DNA of 23,282 bases from Bisporella sp. PMI_857 (GCA_021307315.1 JAJSPD010000200.1:1-23282); one strand, 5' to 3'; counted from the first letter of the stretch, positions 9,281 to 18,629 are shown. The notes: generated by a model not told the origin, from the sequence alone. Numbers and translations are program-made.

Positions 9281-10387
9281 ATGTTCTTCAAGGCGTTTAA
9301 GGATGAGCAGCTGCGCCTAGCGTGGTTTTCAAAACTCCCCGAAATTTGGCAAAACGCTCCTCCCAGAGTCAAGTTAGCAATGTCCTTGCTTCTTGGCGTC
9401 GGAGCTCTGCGAAAAGTTAACAATCTGCTATCTCAGGCAGCTCTCAACAACTTTACCAGGGATTCGTATGATTGGCGGAGGGAAATCGTAGTTGTGACAG
9501 GAGGATCTGGTGGCCTTGGGGATTTGCTCGTGCGAAAGCTAGCAAAGCGGTGTATCAAAGTTATCAGCCTTGATATAATGCCTCCTAAAACTCCTTTACG
9601 TCAGTCAGCTTTCTTTACACCCCCTACTTTTAGTTAATTTTGCCTAACTGCTCTCTTGTAGCTTCAAATGCGTACTTCTACCAGGCAGAGATCACTTCCT
9701 CAAAAAGCCTAGAGAATGTTGCACAGAAGATCCGGTCTGACCATGGCGACCCTACCGTTTTAGTCAACAACGCAGGTATCATGCAATTATCTACTATCCT
9801 TGACGAGAGCGAAGACGAGATTCGTCGCGTTTTCAACGTCAATCTCATCGCCCATTTTCTTCTTATCAAGGAATTTCTACCAGCGATGATAAAGCGCAAC
9901 CATGGCCACGTTATGACGATTGCTAGCATGGCTAGCTTCATCACCGGTGTGCAAAACGTTGATTACTGCTGCACAAAAGCGGGGGCACTCGCCTTCCATG
10001 AAGGCTTGACTCAGGAACTTAGGCATTCTTACAACGCTAGGAAGGTTCGAACCAGGTCAGTAATTTGTGGCCAGCTTCCACGAGTAGCTGCATCGTCAGG
10101 CTGGGTAAAAATAATTATAAGTCTAACAGATCTAACTTAGTATTATCCACCCTACCTACATCCGGACTCCACTAATCGACAAAGTCCACAGAGAAGGCAA
10201 ATTCAAAGCGCTTCTCCTAGAGCCAGAGGCAGTGGTCGATATCATCCTGGGTCATATTCTATCAGGCAACAGTGGTCAAATAATCTTACCTAGTCGCTAT
10301 GCTATTGCGGCCGCAGCACGGGGCTGGCCTTTATGGTTGCAGGAGAGTATCAGAAATAGCCAAAAAAAAGTTCTATTCACTAAGTAG
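9281..10387 (+). CDS. Short-chain dehydrogenase/reductase, membrane-anchored (SDR16C/retinol-dehydrogenase-like)
   Basis: Three-exon model: 9281-9599, 9662-10055, 10141-10387; introns are 62 and 85 nt with GTCAGT donors and CTAAC branch sites. The exons total 960 nt, 319 residues. I chose the ATG at 9281 because the longer frame has no earlier ATG. Residues 31-50 form a hydrophobic N-terminal anchor. The classical SDR elements are complete: cofactor motif TGGSGGLG (73-80), Asp98 after the second strand (suggesting NAD(H) preference), NNAG (142-145), Asn167, catalytic Ser195, and Tyr208-xxx-Lys212. It resembles the retinol dehydrogenase / 17-beta-HSD11 group, which oxidises or reduces lipid alcohols at the ER or lipid droplets. 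It ends with a basic C-terminus (SQKKVLFTK). It probably works with the neighbouring hydrolase. Confidence 0.9.
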
Positions 10388-10921
10388 CAAAACTGTTGGA
10401 AATCGATAGTGTAGCCTGCCTTTAAGTCATGTGACAGCTGTATTACGACCGTGACCTTACGTCGGCCTTAGTCATTCAGTGAAGGATTTTGTCCTTTCAC
10501 TAAATAACTTTTTTGTAGGTAGTCATTTGTATGTAGTTACGATCACGTGACCCAGCACGTGAGACAGGAGAACCTTGATCTCTGTCAGAAATGTATTCTA
10601 TTAGGCACCGAACACGCCTGAACAAAAAATCACTCAATAATCAATGAAAGCAAGCTTTTTAATCAAAAAACCCCCAAAGAATTATTGCTGCTACCTCTAT
10701 TCACTCCCATACATCTCTACAAACCTCCGGCATAGCGCTAACTGGCCCAAAAAAAAGGCTTTTTTTTTCAACACGCTTTTAGTACTGCTTTAAAAGCAGA
10801 ATATTGTACAACAAAAACATAGAACTTTTTTTAAAGCATTACGCAAGTTTTCGACTTAAAAATAAAAACTGTAAAACTAAAACAGCTTTTTGTTGAGAAT
10901 TGGTGGTGTAGCCTACCCGTA
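10388..10921. other. Intergenic DNA with a direct repeat and hairpin; left flank of the transposon nest
   Basis: No gene is seen. GTGTAGCCTGCC at 10408 begins a sequence that recurs, diverged, at 10906-10921 and continues after the insertion at 17500-17563. It contains a hairpin CAGTGAAGGA / TCCTTTCACT near 10476-10499. The part from about 10620 is AT-rich with poly-A and poly-T runs. GATCACGTGACC and CACGTG motifs occur at about 10540-10560. Confidence 0.45.
10408..10504 (+). repeat. Direct repeat copy 1 with internal hairpin
   Basis: It shares GTGTAGCCT, TAAG-CATG, ACCTTA-GT, CTTAGTCAT and the CAGTGAA-GG ... CCTTTCACT hairpin, in the same order, with the copy at 10906-10921 plus 17500-17563. 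The copies differ by substitutions and by a longer spacer in copy 1. The element they belong to is not recognised. Confidence 0.5.
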
Positions 10922-11309
10922 ACGTAGTTCATAAGCGAGTTGCGCATATATGCGAGTTGCGCAGTCCCATTTTTGGTGCAAAATGCTGAAATTGACCCCC
11001 TGGTAATCTTCGCAACCACGCTATCTACTAATTAATGCATTGTAAAAGTAATAATTAATACTATATTAATTATTTAAACACACTTTTGAAGTATGTGCAT
11101 TAATAAAAGTTGAGTATTGAAGATTTCCTTTGGATTTAGACCACAAATGTCTGTTTCTATATTATTATTAAATTTAAGAGCTTAAAAACTAGTCTAAATA
11201 TTCTAGAATAACTATTGATTATTGCCTTTAAAGTTATAAACGAAATTTTACTATAGTTGTGAAGATTACTAGGGCGTCGATTTTAACGTTTTGCACCAAA
11301 AATAGGACT
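10922..11309. mobile_element. Non-autonomous TIR element (MITE-like), left part
   Basis: The element starts ACGTAGTTCATAAGCGAG at 10922, preceded by TA (10920-10921). Its far end is the inverted copy ending at 17497, followed by TA (17498-17499), the duplication expected of Tc1/mariner-type transposition. The TIR is about 100 bp: 10922-11024 pairs with 17497 back to 17457 and then, across the nested retrotransposon, with 11309 back to about 11250. The inner TIR half differs mostly by C-to-T type changes. Without the insertion it is about 429 bp, is AT-rich inside and has no open frame of note, so it must depend on a transposase encoded elsewhere. Its outermost 20 bp are the same as those of the pogo-type element at the right end of the window. 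Confidence 0.82.
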
Positions 11310-11483
11310 TGTCACGGCACGAGCTGTGGATCTACAGATACAGAGGGCAGCTGTGGTACTATACGAGAATCTATAGCTGAGGAAGGAAGAGGGAGCTCGA
11401 GGAGAGCAGGCTATATATACATGAGGCGCTCAGGGAGCTCGCCTAATATGGGTCACGTGTGCCTGGGAGCACGCGACGTGACA
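11310..11483 (-). repeat. Gypsy LTR (3' LTR in element orientation)
   Basis: 174 bp, TGTCACGG at the left and GCGACGTGACA at the right. It is identical to 17278-17451. Confidence 0.95.
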
Positions 11484-13183
11484 TCACCCCCCCTCCGGAA
11501 AAAGCTCGCCCTCGAGCTTTGAGAGCAAGGCAGGTTACTATCTAAGTAGTCATAGTTGTCAATACCCTTTTCCCATGCCCTAATCCAATTCTCTAGCTTC
11601 AAGGGCGGCCCTTCCGCGCTTGGGTTCTGTAGATGGAACGCTCTCAACAAATGAGGAGCGTACTTCAAGTCAGAAGCTGGGTACCACTCGGGGTTTTCTT
11701 CCCAGCCTATCCAGCGAGCTTTGTACTTGAGCTTTCCACGTACGAGCTTACAAGCCAGCACTTCTTCTAGTTTCTACTCTAGCTCGTCCTGAACTACAAT
11801 TGGCTCAGCCTTTTCCGCAACTTGTCCTGGCAAAAGAGCATTTTTTGCTTTACGCAAGCGATCGGCTGAGAACACAGAGTGTATTTTCATAGAGCTCGGA
11901 AGCCCTAATCGGAAAAAGTGGCTTTCTTGAGCGATAATAAGCCAAAGACTTTCCATTTGAGAGTCGAGCTTAGCACTAGGCCGTTCCCTGCGCCAGTTTT
12001 TTGCTAGCACGTAGACATAGTCATCCACTCCGAAATCCACTGATCGGCGGCGCTTGTTAGCGCTTCTGGCGTGGGTTTCCTGTGCTCGTTGCAAGCACTT
12101 TTTGGCTTTTTCCTATGCTCCGTGCATTCTTTGCGCGTATGCTTGAGCTTCTTCCCGGTTGAGCTTTTCCCGCGCGTTTTTTGGTGCTTCTTCCGCGGGT
12201 TCCCAGTTCCAAAACGTGTTCGGCTTGTAGCCGTATTGAACCTCGAACGGGAACATTATCCCCAGGCTTTCGTACGGTAGCGTGAGCTGCGCGTAGTCCA
12301 TTATAAAGATCAGCTCCGGCCAGTCGTCCTGATAGTAATTAATAAAAAGCCGCAGCCGTAAGTCAATGTACTGGTTGACGATTTCTGTTTGGCCGTCCGT
12401 CTGAGGGTGATATACTGTAAAAAGCTTTAGTTTCACTCCTAGAATGCGCGTAAACTCGTTCCAAAACGACGAAATGAACTGAAAGCCTTTATTTGACACT
12501 ATTGTCTAAAGAGCTCCATAACGGCAATAAATACGCTCGACGTACATGCGAGCCATATCTCGAGCATTTGCCGACTTTGAACAAGAAATCGATATAGCTT
12601 GTTTGCAGAATCTATCGACAACTACAAAAAAGTTGTTGTGTCCGTTTTTTGCTGCCGGGAACGACTTATAATCCATAGACACGTGCTGCTATAGCCGGTC
12701 GGGGATTGGGAGCGAGTGCAAATAGCCAGGCGTGCAGTCGCGTGGTACAGTTGCTTTCCGGCATGCTCTACAAAAGTGGACGTAGTCGGACACGTCGCTT
12801 AAAAGACCTTTCCACCAGTAGTTCCGAGCAACAAAAAGCTTCGTTTTAAAAATTCCTGGGTGCGCTGTCGACACTTAAGCATAGACCTCATTCAAAAGCT
12901 GTGCGCGGAGCGTTCCTTCTGTCGGCACTACAAGCTTTCCTTGCCATAAAAGCAGTTCGTTTTTCAGTTCCCAGTTTTAGGCTCCAGCGCGAGCTTGAGC
13001 ACGCATAAGCTCTAGCTCGATGCTTTCTCTGTTTGCTACGAGCAGCTGGTTTACCAGATCAAAGTTCTCGAAAGCAGGAGAGTCTTTTTTTGAACGCTCG
13101 GCCTAGTTTGGTAAAAAGTCGAGTGCGGCTATAAGCAACTGAGCCAAAATACGAGCATTTACTCGGTCGGGGCCTAGCAAAAC
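11453..13183 (-). pseudogene. Gypsy pol 3' half: integrase and chromodomain-like tail
   Basis: One minus-strand frame runs through this stretch but is interrupted by about nine TAA or TAG codons, for example near 13182, 12866, 12688, 12501, 12110 and 11771. Visible parts are an HHCC-type zinc-binding region with AHPG and CRAC (12689-12874), the integrase first Asp in MDYKSF (about 12671), the second block SNKG where an Asp is expected (Asn at 12491-12493), the glutamate in HPQTDGQTE, and a C-terminal chromo-like module with KARWIGWEE and WYPASDLKYAP (11540-11740). The integrase would insert cDNA and the chromo tail would direct it to chromatin. With the D-to-N change and stops it is dead. Confidence 0.88.
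11484..11500 (-). other. Polypurine tract
   Basis: On the minus strand the sequence just before the 3' LTR is purine-rich (GGAGGGGGGG, about 11487-11496). Its location fits the plus-strand primer of LTR retrotransposons. Confidence 0.6.
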
Positions 13184-14650
13184 TTAGTTGCGAGTTTCCT
13201 TTTTTAAAGCATTCTGAAGAGCTACGTCTTGCTTTTTCCTTGTCAAAGCATCTGCTCTCTCGTTAGCTTTCCCTGGGCGATACATAATATTAAAATAAAA
13301 CTCAGAAAGCACTTCCGCCCAACGAGCCTGGCGAGCATTTAGCGCTTTGCTTGTTATAAAGTACTCGAGTGCTTTATAGTCAGTAAGCACCTGAATAAAG
13401 GAAGTAGTGCTCGCTAAGTCCGCTCGCCACTGTGTTAGCGAGCGTACAATAGCTAGCATTTCTTTGTCATGCACTTGGTAATTAAGCTCCGCAAAAGCCA
13501 TGGTTTTCGAAAAGTACTCTACAGAGAGCCATGGATCTTCAGGGCTTTTGCGTTGTGAAAGCACTCCTGCCACGACTCCGTCGCTCGCGTCTGTTTCTAC
13601 TAAGCTTTCAAGCTCGTAATTATAATACTGCAGCACGAGAGCGGCTGTCAAAGATTCTTTAAGCAACGCAAATGCTTCTTGGCAGTTCCTGTCAAACTTG
13701 AAAAAAACGTTTTTTCTTGTGAGCTGCGTCAAAGGAAATGCTAAGCGCCTGTAATCCTTAATAAAACGCCGGTAAAAGTTGCAAAATCCCAGAAACGACT
13801 GTACGCTGCGCACATTGGTTAGCTAAGCCCAGGAAGTAATAGCCGAAATCTTTTCAAAGTTTACTTCGATGCTTTTTGTTGTGACTATAAAGCCCAGATA
13901 CTTAGTGCGAGTCACGTGAAACTCTGTTTTCCGAATATCTACTTGCAGGCCGGCAGCTTGTAGCCGCTCGAGAACTTTGCGGACATGTTTTACGTGCTCG
14001 CGCTTGCTGTTAAAAAAAATCAGAATATCATTTAAGTAAACCGTGCAAAAGTTATCCAAATAGTCGAAAAGCACGCCGTTCATATACCTCTGATATGTAG
14101 CCGAGCCGTTCGTCAGGCTAAAAAAGAGCACTTTGCACTTGTAAAAGCTATAGCGTGTGCGGAACGTTGTAAGCTCCTCTGAATTAAAATCTATGCGTAT
14201 ACGGTAGAACGCTTGGCGAATATCAAGCTTAGTGTAGATTTTAGCTTTTGCTAAGCGTGCCAGCGTTTCATCGATCAAAGAGAGCGAGTGTTGATTTTTC
14301 CGAGTAATCGAGTTGAGCTTGCGGTAATCAATACAAAAGCGGAGGCTTTTATCCCCTTTTTTGACGAAAAGGACGGGGGACGCAAAAAAAGCTTGGCTTT
14401 CAACAATAAAGCCTTTACTCAAATTCTCGAGCAAGTACTTTTTGACAGCGAGAAGCTTTTCTGTAGTTATTCTGTAAAGAGGACTGTAGCTCAGAGAATT
14501 TGGCTCTGTAAGCTCGATTTTGTGGTTTACTCCAGGACGCAACGGAGGTATTTCGTCAGAAGCTCTTTTCGAAAACGCAATAAAGCGATCTCGATAAAAC
14601 TTAGGGACTTTAGCTTAAACCAGAGCCTCGTCTTCACTGTAGTCTAGCTC
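13184..14650 (-). pseudogene. Gypsy reverse transcriptase and RNase H
   Basis: The RT part (13823-14542, and upstream in frame to about 14640) shows LTEPNSLSYSPLYR, LRFCIDYRKLN, KLDIRQAF and SLTNGSATYQRYMN. The catalytic box reads YLND instead of YxDD, with the Asn codon at 14030-14032; this is a D-to-N change at an essential metal-binding residue. A TAG near 13823 separates it from the connection and RNase H part (13184-13813), which keeps TDASDG, DKEMLAI, LTDYKALEYF and RADALTRK, so the RNase H acidic residues look intact. It is in the same frame as the integrase part and in a different frame from protease and gag. Confidence 0.9.
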
Positions 14651-14652
14651 TG

Positions 14653-15690
14653 CTATTGACACGTGGGCTTCACTTGATGAGTTAGAGAGCTTGCGAGCCA
14701 TGATTTTCCGCTTTTCCAGGAGATTTCATACAAACTTGTTGCAAACACCAGATTGCTTCTTCGACGTGTGTGGAGCGTGAACGCGGGTGCGCTGATGAGC
14801 GCTATATCTATGCTTAGCAAGCTCTTGTCGACAGCTGCTTTCGCCGAAGTAGCGAGCTTGATGCTGTTTTGTTCCGAGAACAGGAATGGCTGCCAGGGCT
14901 TGGTTAGTGCTAAAGGGACGACCAGTGGCTCGAGCGCTGAGCGCTGGGGGGTGGGAAGCGCTTGAGCTTTGTCAGTATAACTGGGAAACGCGCGAGCTTC
15001 GTGCTGAGGAGTGGAAAGCTTTTTCAGCACTGGCTTCGGTGGCTCGTCGAGCTGAATAGGCCTTGCCAGGATCGAGGAAACGATCAGAGGCTTTTGCACA
15101 CGGCGTGCTAGAGCTTCGCGCTCAGCGATAGCCTGTTTTGCGTCGCGCCTGTCCGCATCCTTCTGTGCGCTCTCGTCGGGCACTTGAGGAGCGAGCGAGG
15201 ATTGAGTGACGGGAATCAGCCTGTCGAAGGATTCTGTAGGAAAAAGGCGGTCCGGCCACTTGATGATTCTATTTTTAACACTTAACCAAACGTCTTGTTG
15301 TTCTAGCCACTTACGCTCGATAATCACGTCGTGAGAACCCAGATTAGCAATAAAAAAAAGCTGTTCCGAAAAACGTTTCTCGTCGACAGTAAAAGAAAGT
15401 AATATAACGTCGGTAATAGGCTTCGCGCGCTCGCTGTCGAAGCTTTTCACTTTAATAAAAAAAGGAAGTTAAAGACGTCGAGCTCCGCATTTAGTAATAA
15501 GCTGCTCGGCCAGCAAGCTGTGAATTAGAAGAGAAACGTTTGCTCCGGTGTCGATAAAGCCAGAAGTGCTGTAACAATATCCATTCTTAATTAAACTACA
15601 AAGAATAGTAAAAACATCTTCGCCTATAAGGCGACGTAAGTCAAGAATAGCATGATTTCTATCTTTTCCTCTGGTACGCTCTGAAAAAGA
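14653..15690 (-). pseudogene. Gypsy retropepsin and linker region
   Basis: The protease active site SGFIDTGAN is encoded with its Asp at 15550-15552; it is followed by LLIH and, after a TAA near 15466, by the 265-codon stretch 15450-14653 that carries TDVILLSFTV and the HDVIIERKWL block typical of retropepsin-like domains. The rest is a Pro-, Ala- and Ser-rich linker leading to RT. This frame is shifted relative to both gag and RT; whether that reflects programmed frameshifting or indels cannot be decided from one copy. Confidence 0.8.
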
Positions 15691-15698
15691 GACTTTCT

Positions 15699-17000
15699 TC
15701 AGAGCTCTTTTTTCCCCGACTCTTTCTCATCTTCAGAGCTTGAGCTAAGCGCCTCTGGTGCCAAAAAGTCCTCCGCCAGGCTTAAAGAGCTTAGCTCTAG
15801 AAGCTTCAGCGCCGTGTCTGGCTTGCGCGGCAAAAGGCAGCCTGTAGCGTAGTGCCCTGCTTTCTCACAATTGTAGCAAGTGCCAGCGGTGGCCACTTTT
15901 GGGGTTGACAAGCGTTCTTTGCTTGAAAAAGCCGAGCTTTGACAAGCTGGAAATAAAGGAAATGAAATAGCAGCAGTTAGACTTTTGCTCGGCTCTTGGC
16001 TTTTCCGAGATGTACTAGCAACAGCTTGAAAAAAGGGTTGCCGAAATGAAGGTTGCCGAAAAGGAGATTGCCGAAAAGGAGATTGCCGAGCTTGGCGAGT
16101 ACAAAACCGCTGATTGGCTGTAACCGAGTCTTAATAAACACCGTAAGCCAGGCTACAAAAGCTAGCAAAAGTAAGTTTCGTTAATCGACGGATAGGAGCT
16201 AGTTGTAATTGAAAGCTCGGCTTTAGCTTCTGGAACATGTTTTCTTGCCGCTCCGAAACTGGGATGTTAGCTTTATTTGCACAAAAAAGGAACCTGTATT
16301 TAAACTTAGCGAAGCTTTTTGAATTTGTTATGTAAAGCTTGTAGTATTCCTTCCGCTGCTCGATTTGCTCGTTAGCGTCGACTATGCCTATAATAAGCGT
16401 TTCGAGCATTTCAGCCACTGTTGTGTAGCGTATAAGCGACAAATGGCTCATTCTGTCCTTCAAAAGACTTTGAGCTAAGCCTGTTGTTCCCCGAAACACG
16501 TACTTTAACTTGTTTTGCTCTGTTTCGAACATTTTGGAGTAACGCCGGAAAAAGCCGAACAGCTGAATTTCTTAGCTCTTGTATGTAAAATTTATTCCGT
16601 CATCGAGCTCCTGAATATCTTTGACACGAGCAGGGGTAGAAAAATAAACGGAGCGTAGCGTCTCCACCGTCATTTCCCGCTTTACCGTACGGAGAAGAGT
16701 GTCCGAGCTTGAGTGCTGAATAAAGGGTGATTCCGAAGTAAGTTTGTCTCCTGTTGTCAACTGCTTTTTCAGCTCGACGAGCTGTGCAGCTTGTAGTCGC
16801 GTTTGCTTTTTGCTGGCGGCCAGCTTTTCCTGTATTTGCTGTAAAGTGGCCTGTATTGCTATTATAGCAAAGTTTTCAGAAAATGATGGACCTGCTTCGT
16901 CGCTTTGCGGGGAGCCGGGGTTTTAAGCGTGTGATGCTTCCGAAGTAGTTGCTGCTTTGCTTTTAGCACCGCGTCGTGTGCCTGTAGAATCAGCTATTGT
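15699..17000 (-). pseudogene. Gypsy gag with zinc knuckle and RQSPF repeats
   Basis: One minus-strand frame gives an N-terminal Ser/Thr-rich part (about 17000-16920), a coiled-coil-like helix rich in Gln, Lys and Leu (about 16860-16760), the capsid-like domain (about 16640-16131), four tandem 15-bp units (16029-16088) that encode RQ(S/P)(P/S)F-type pentapeptides, and a CCHC knuckle CYNCEKAGHYATGC near 15870. It is broken by stops near 16908, 16570 and 16129. No clean ATG was found at the start. The product would form the particle shell and bind RNA. Confidence 0.8.
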
Positions 17001-17265
17001 CGTGCTTGTAACAAAAATAACAAAATAAATAGAGTGACAAAATGAGTAAATCAGAGGATGGATATAGTATCGAGAGCTCTCTGATTGCGCGAGGCGTAAG
17101 CTTACGAGCCGCGACTTCTTCGAAAAGGGAGGAGGTGGGCGAGCGCTGCTGTAGGTCGTCGAGAGCTCCTCGAGCTTCCGGTACGATATTCTAACCTTCG
17201 TAAGGGGTAGGTATTCGAGCCTCCTCAGGAGGATATTAGGCCTTCCTAGGCTGTTGATTAAAAAG

Positions 17266-17275
17266 AGCTATAGAT
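17266..17275 (-). promoter_or_regulatory. Putative self-priming primer-binding site
   Basis: Two bases inside the 5' LTR (element orientation), the minus strand reads ATCTATAGCT. Its reverse complement AGCTATAGAT is found in the LTR at 17337-17346 on the minus strand, about 34-41 nt downstream of a TATATATA box (17380-17387), where transcription could begin. The 10-nt match fits the Tf1/sushi type of self-primed reverse transcription and I see no TGG-type tRNA site. The mechanism is inferred. Confidence 0.6.
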
Positions 17276-17277
17276 AA

Positions 17278-17451
17278 TGTCACGGCACGAGCTGTGGATC
17301 TACAGATACAGAGGGCAGCTGTGGTACTATACGAGAATCTATAGCTGAGGAAGGAAGAGGGAGCTCGAGGAGAGCAGGCTATATATACATGAGGCGCTCA
17401 GGGAGCTCGCCTAATATGGGTCACGTGTGCCTGGGAGCACGCGACGTGACA
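17278..17451 (-). repeat. Gypsy LTR (5' LTR in element orientation)
   Basis: 174 bp, identical to 11310-11483. On the minus strand it carries TATATATA at 17387-17380 and the AGCTATAGAT candidate transcript start at 17346-17337. A CACGTG-containing segment lies upstream of the TATA box at about 17421-17428. Confidence 0.95.
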
Positions 17452-17497
17452 GGACTGCGCAACTCGCATATATGCGCAACTCGCTTATGAACTACGT
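17452..17497. mobile_element. Non-autonomous TIR element, right part
   Basis: This is the outer 46 bp of the right TIR, ending CTACGT at 17497 and followed by the TA duplication (17498-17499). Its first five bases are the second copy of the gypsy target duplication GGACT. It holds two GCGAGTTGCGCA units in inverted orientation relative to the left end. Confidence 0.85.
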
Positions 17498-17499
17498 TA

Positions 17500-18399
17500 A
17501 GGCATGGGCCATACCTTATGTAATAGCTTAGTCATCAGTGAAAGGGTAAAACCCCTTTCACTGAGCGACCTCCAAATAGTTCTACAATCAAGTCAATTCA
17601 TCCTCCCTAAACCACTGCACTTGGGCAGACCTTGCGAACAGCACAAGCTTCCACTAATACCTATTTAACACTTTTAATACTATTCGAAAAAGTTTTTTTT
17701 CGATTTTACAAAAATATTTTTAATGTAGCGCAAGTTTATTTTTGCAGTTATATTTACAGCTTCGGCTTTTTTTTTGTACTATATTTAACAAATTATAAAA
17801 GTACGCTATCGACTTTATTATATAAAAACTATACAATAAATACAATAAATATACTTGTTGCTAATACAAAACTATTGTATATTAACGCGGCTAAAACTGC
17901 GACTATTTTAACAACTTTTCGGAAACTTTTAAAACTTACTTTTAAGTAAAAACTTTTAAATAACCGATTTTTTGTTCGTTTACGCTTTTTTTATTTGTAC
18001 CGACAACTTTTAAACTATATTGTATATGATATACTAAATAAAGCTAGCTTTTAAAAAAAAAACCGCGAAATACAAAATATTAATTTCGGCTTTGTTTTTT
18101 GTTTAACTTTTGTAGGTAGTATAGTTTACGGGCCTGTATAACTCACTAGGGTCACGTGGTCCGCACAACCCCCATTTTGTAGAATCTAGAGTAGAACCTA
18201 ATAAAACAACAACAATTACTATATCCATCAAGAGCAAAAGCGTGGCTTTACAAAGCTACGCCTTTTGCCCTGTGGAAGGTAAGAACACAGCGAAACCAAC
18301 AACTTTTTTTGCTACACGAAATATTTTAGTTACGTAAATTTAAAAAAATTCAAATTTTGTTTTACGCAAACAAAAACCGTTTTGTCGAAAAAAGTATTA
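17500..18399. other. AT-rich intergenic DNA with hairpins; right flank of the nest
   Basis: It starts with the rest of direct-repeat copy 2 (to 17563), including the perfect 11-bp inverted repeat CAGTGAAAGGG / CCCTTTCACTG at 17536-17546 and 17553-17563. From 17660 to 18060 it is AT-rich; a 105-codon open frame there (17632-17949) is low-complexity and not called. A second hairpin, CAAAAG-CGT... with ...ACGCCTTTTG, lies at 18235-18267. A stretch near 18106-18170 (TTTTGTAGGTAGT, then GTCACGTGG) recalls 10510-10550. No gene is recognised. Confidence 0.45.
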
Positions 18400-18424
18400 T
18401 GTCACGGCCCTGCTTTTTAGACGG

Positions 18425-18523
18425 AGCTCAGCACCGGACACCCCAAAGCTCGGACAAAGCTTAACGCCGGACACTCTAAAACTCGAACAAAGCTTAGCAC
18501 CGGATATCCTAAAGCTTGCTTAT
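18425..18523. repeat. 33-bp tandem repeat, three copies
   Basis: Units at 18425-18457, 18458-18490 and 18491-18523 each begin AGCT, contain CCGGA near the middle and end AAAGCTCGGACAA or a variant. They are diverged by several changes, many of them C-to-T or G-to-A. The array follows TGTCACGGCC at 18400 and is less AT-rich than its flanks. Its origin is unknown; it could be the inner part of an LTR or a minisatellite. Confidence 0.75.
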
Positions 18524-18629
18524 ACTAGCTTTCGGCCAGCTTTTTGTATATAAAATGTTGCTTTTTTAAAAAAAAATTTATTGTATTTTGTTTTTTTAAT
18601 TATAGCAATTAATAGTTGTTGACACTTTT

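Larger units (their letters stand above)
11310..17451 (-). mobile_element. Ty3/gypsy LTR retrotransposon (chromovirus-like), full length, minus strand
   Basis: The element is 6142 bp with two 174-bp LTRs that I find identical base for base, ends TGTCAC...GTGACA, and a 5-bp target duplication GGACT (11305-11309 and 17452-17456). Order on the minus strand is gag with zinc knuckle, protease, reverse transcriptase, RNase H, integrase, chromodomain-like tail. This order and the chromo tail place it with Ty3/gypsy chromoviruses. The coding part has many nonsense codons (most read as CAA/CAG changed to TAA/TAG) and altered catalytic residues, so it cannot act by itself. It is inserted in the right TIR of the small non-autonomous element. 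Confidence 0.93.

Noticed and set aside
11453..14650. Alternative genetic code explaining in-frame TAA/TAG in pol
   Set aside because: The intact cellular genes in the window use TAA and TAG as stops, and RIP-type CpA to TpA changes explain the pattern.
17632..17949. 105-codon open frame
   Set aside because: Low-complexity AT-rich sequence with no domain; open by chance in decayed repeat DNA.
18400..18624. A separate LTR from TGTCACGGCC to TGTTGACA
   Set aside because: Flanking 5-mers (ATTAT and CTTTT) do not match and no partner LTR is visible, so I report only the tandem repeat.
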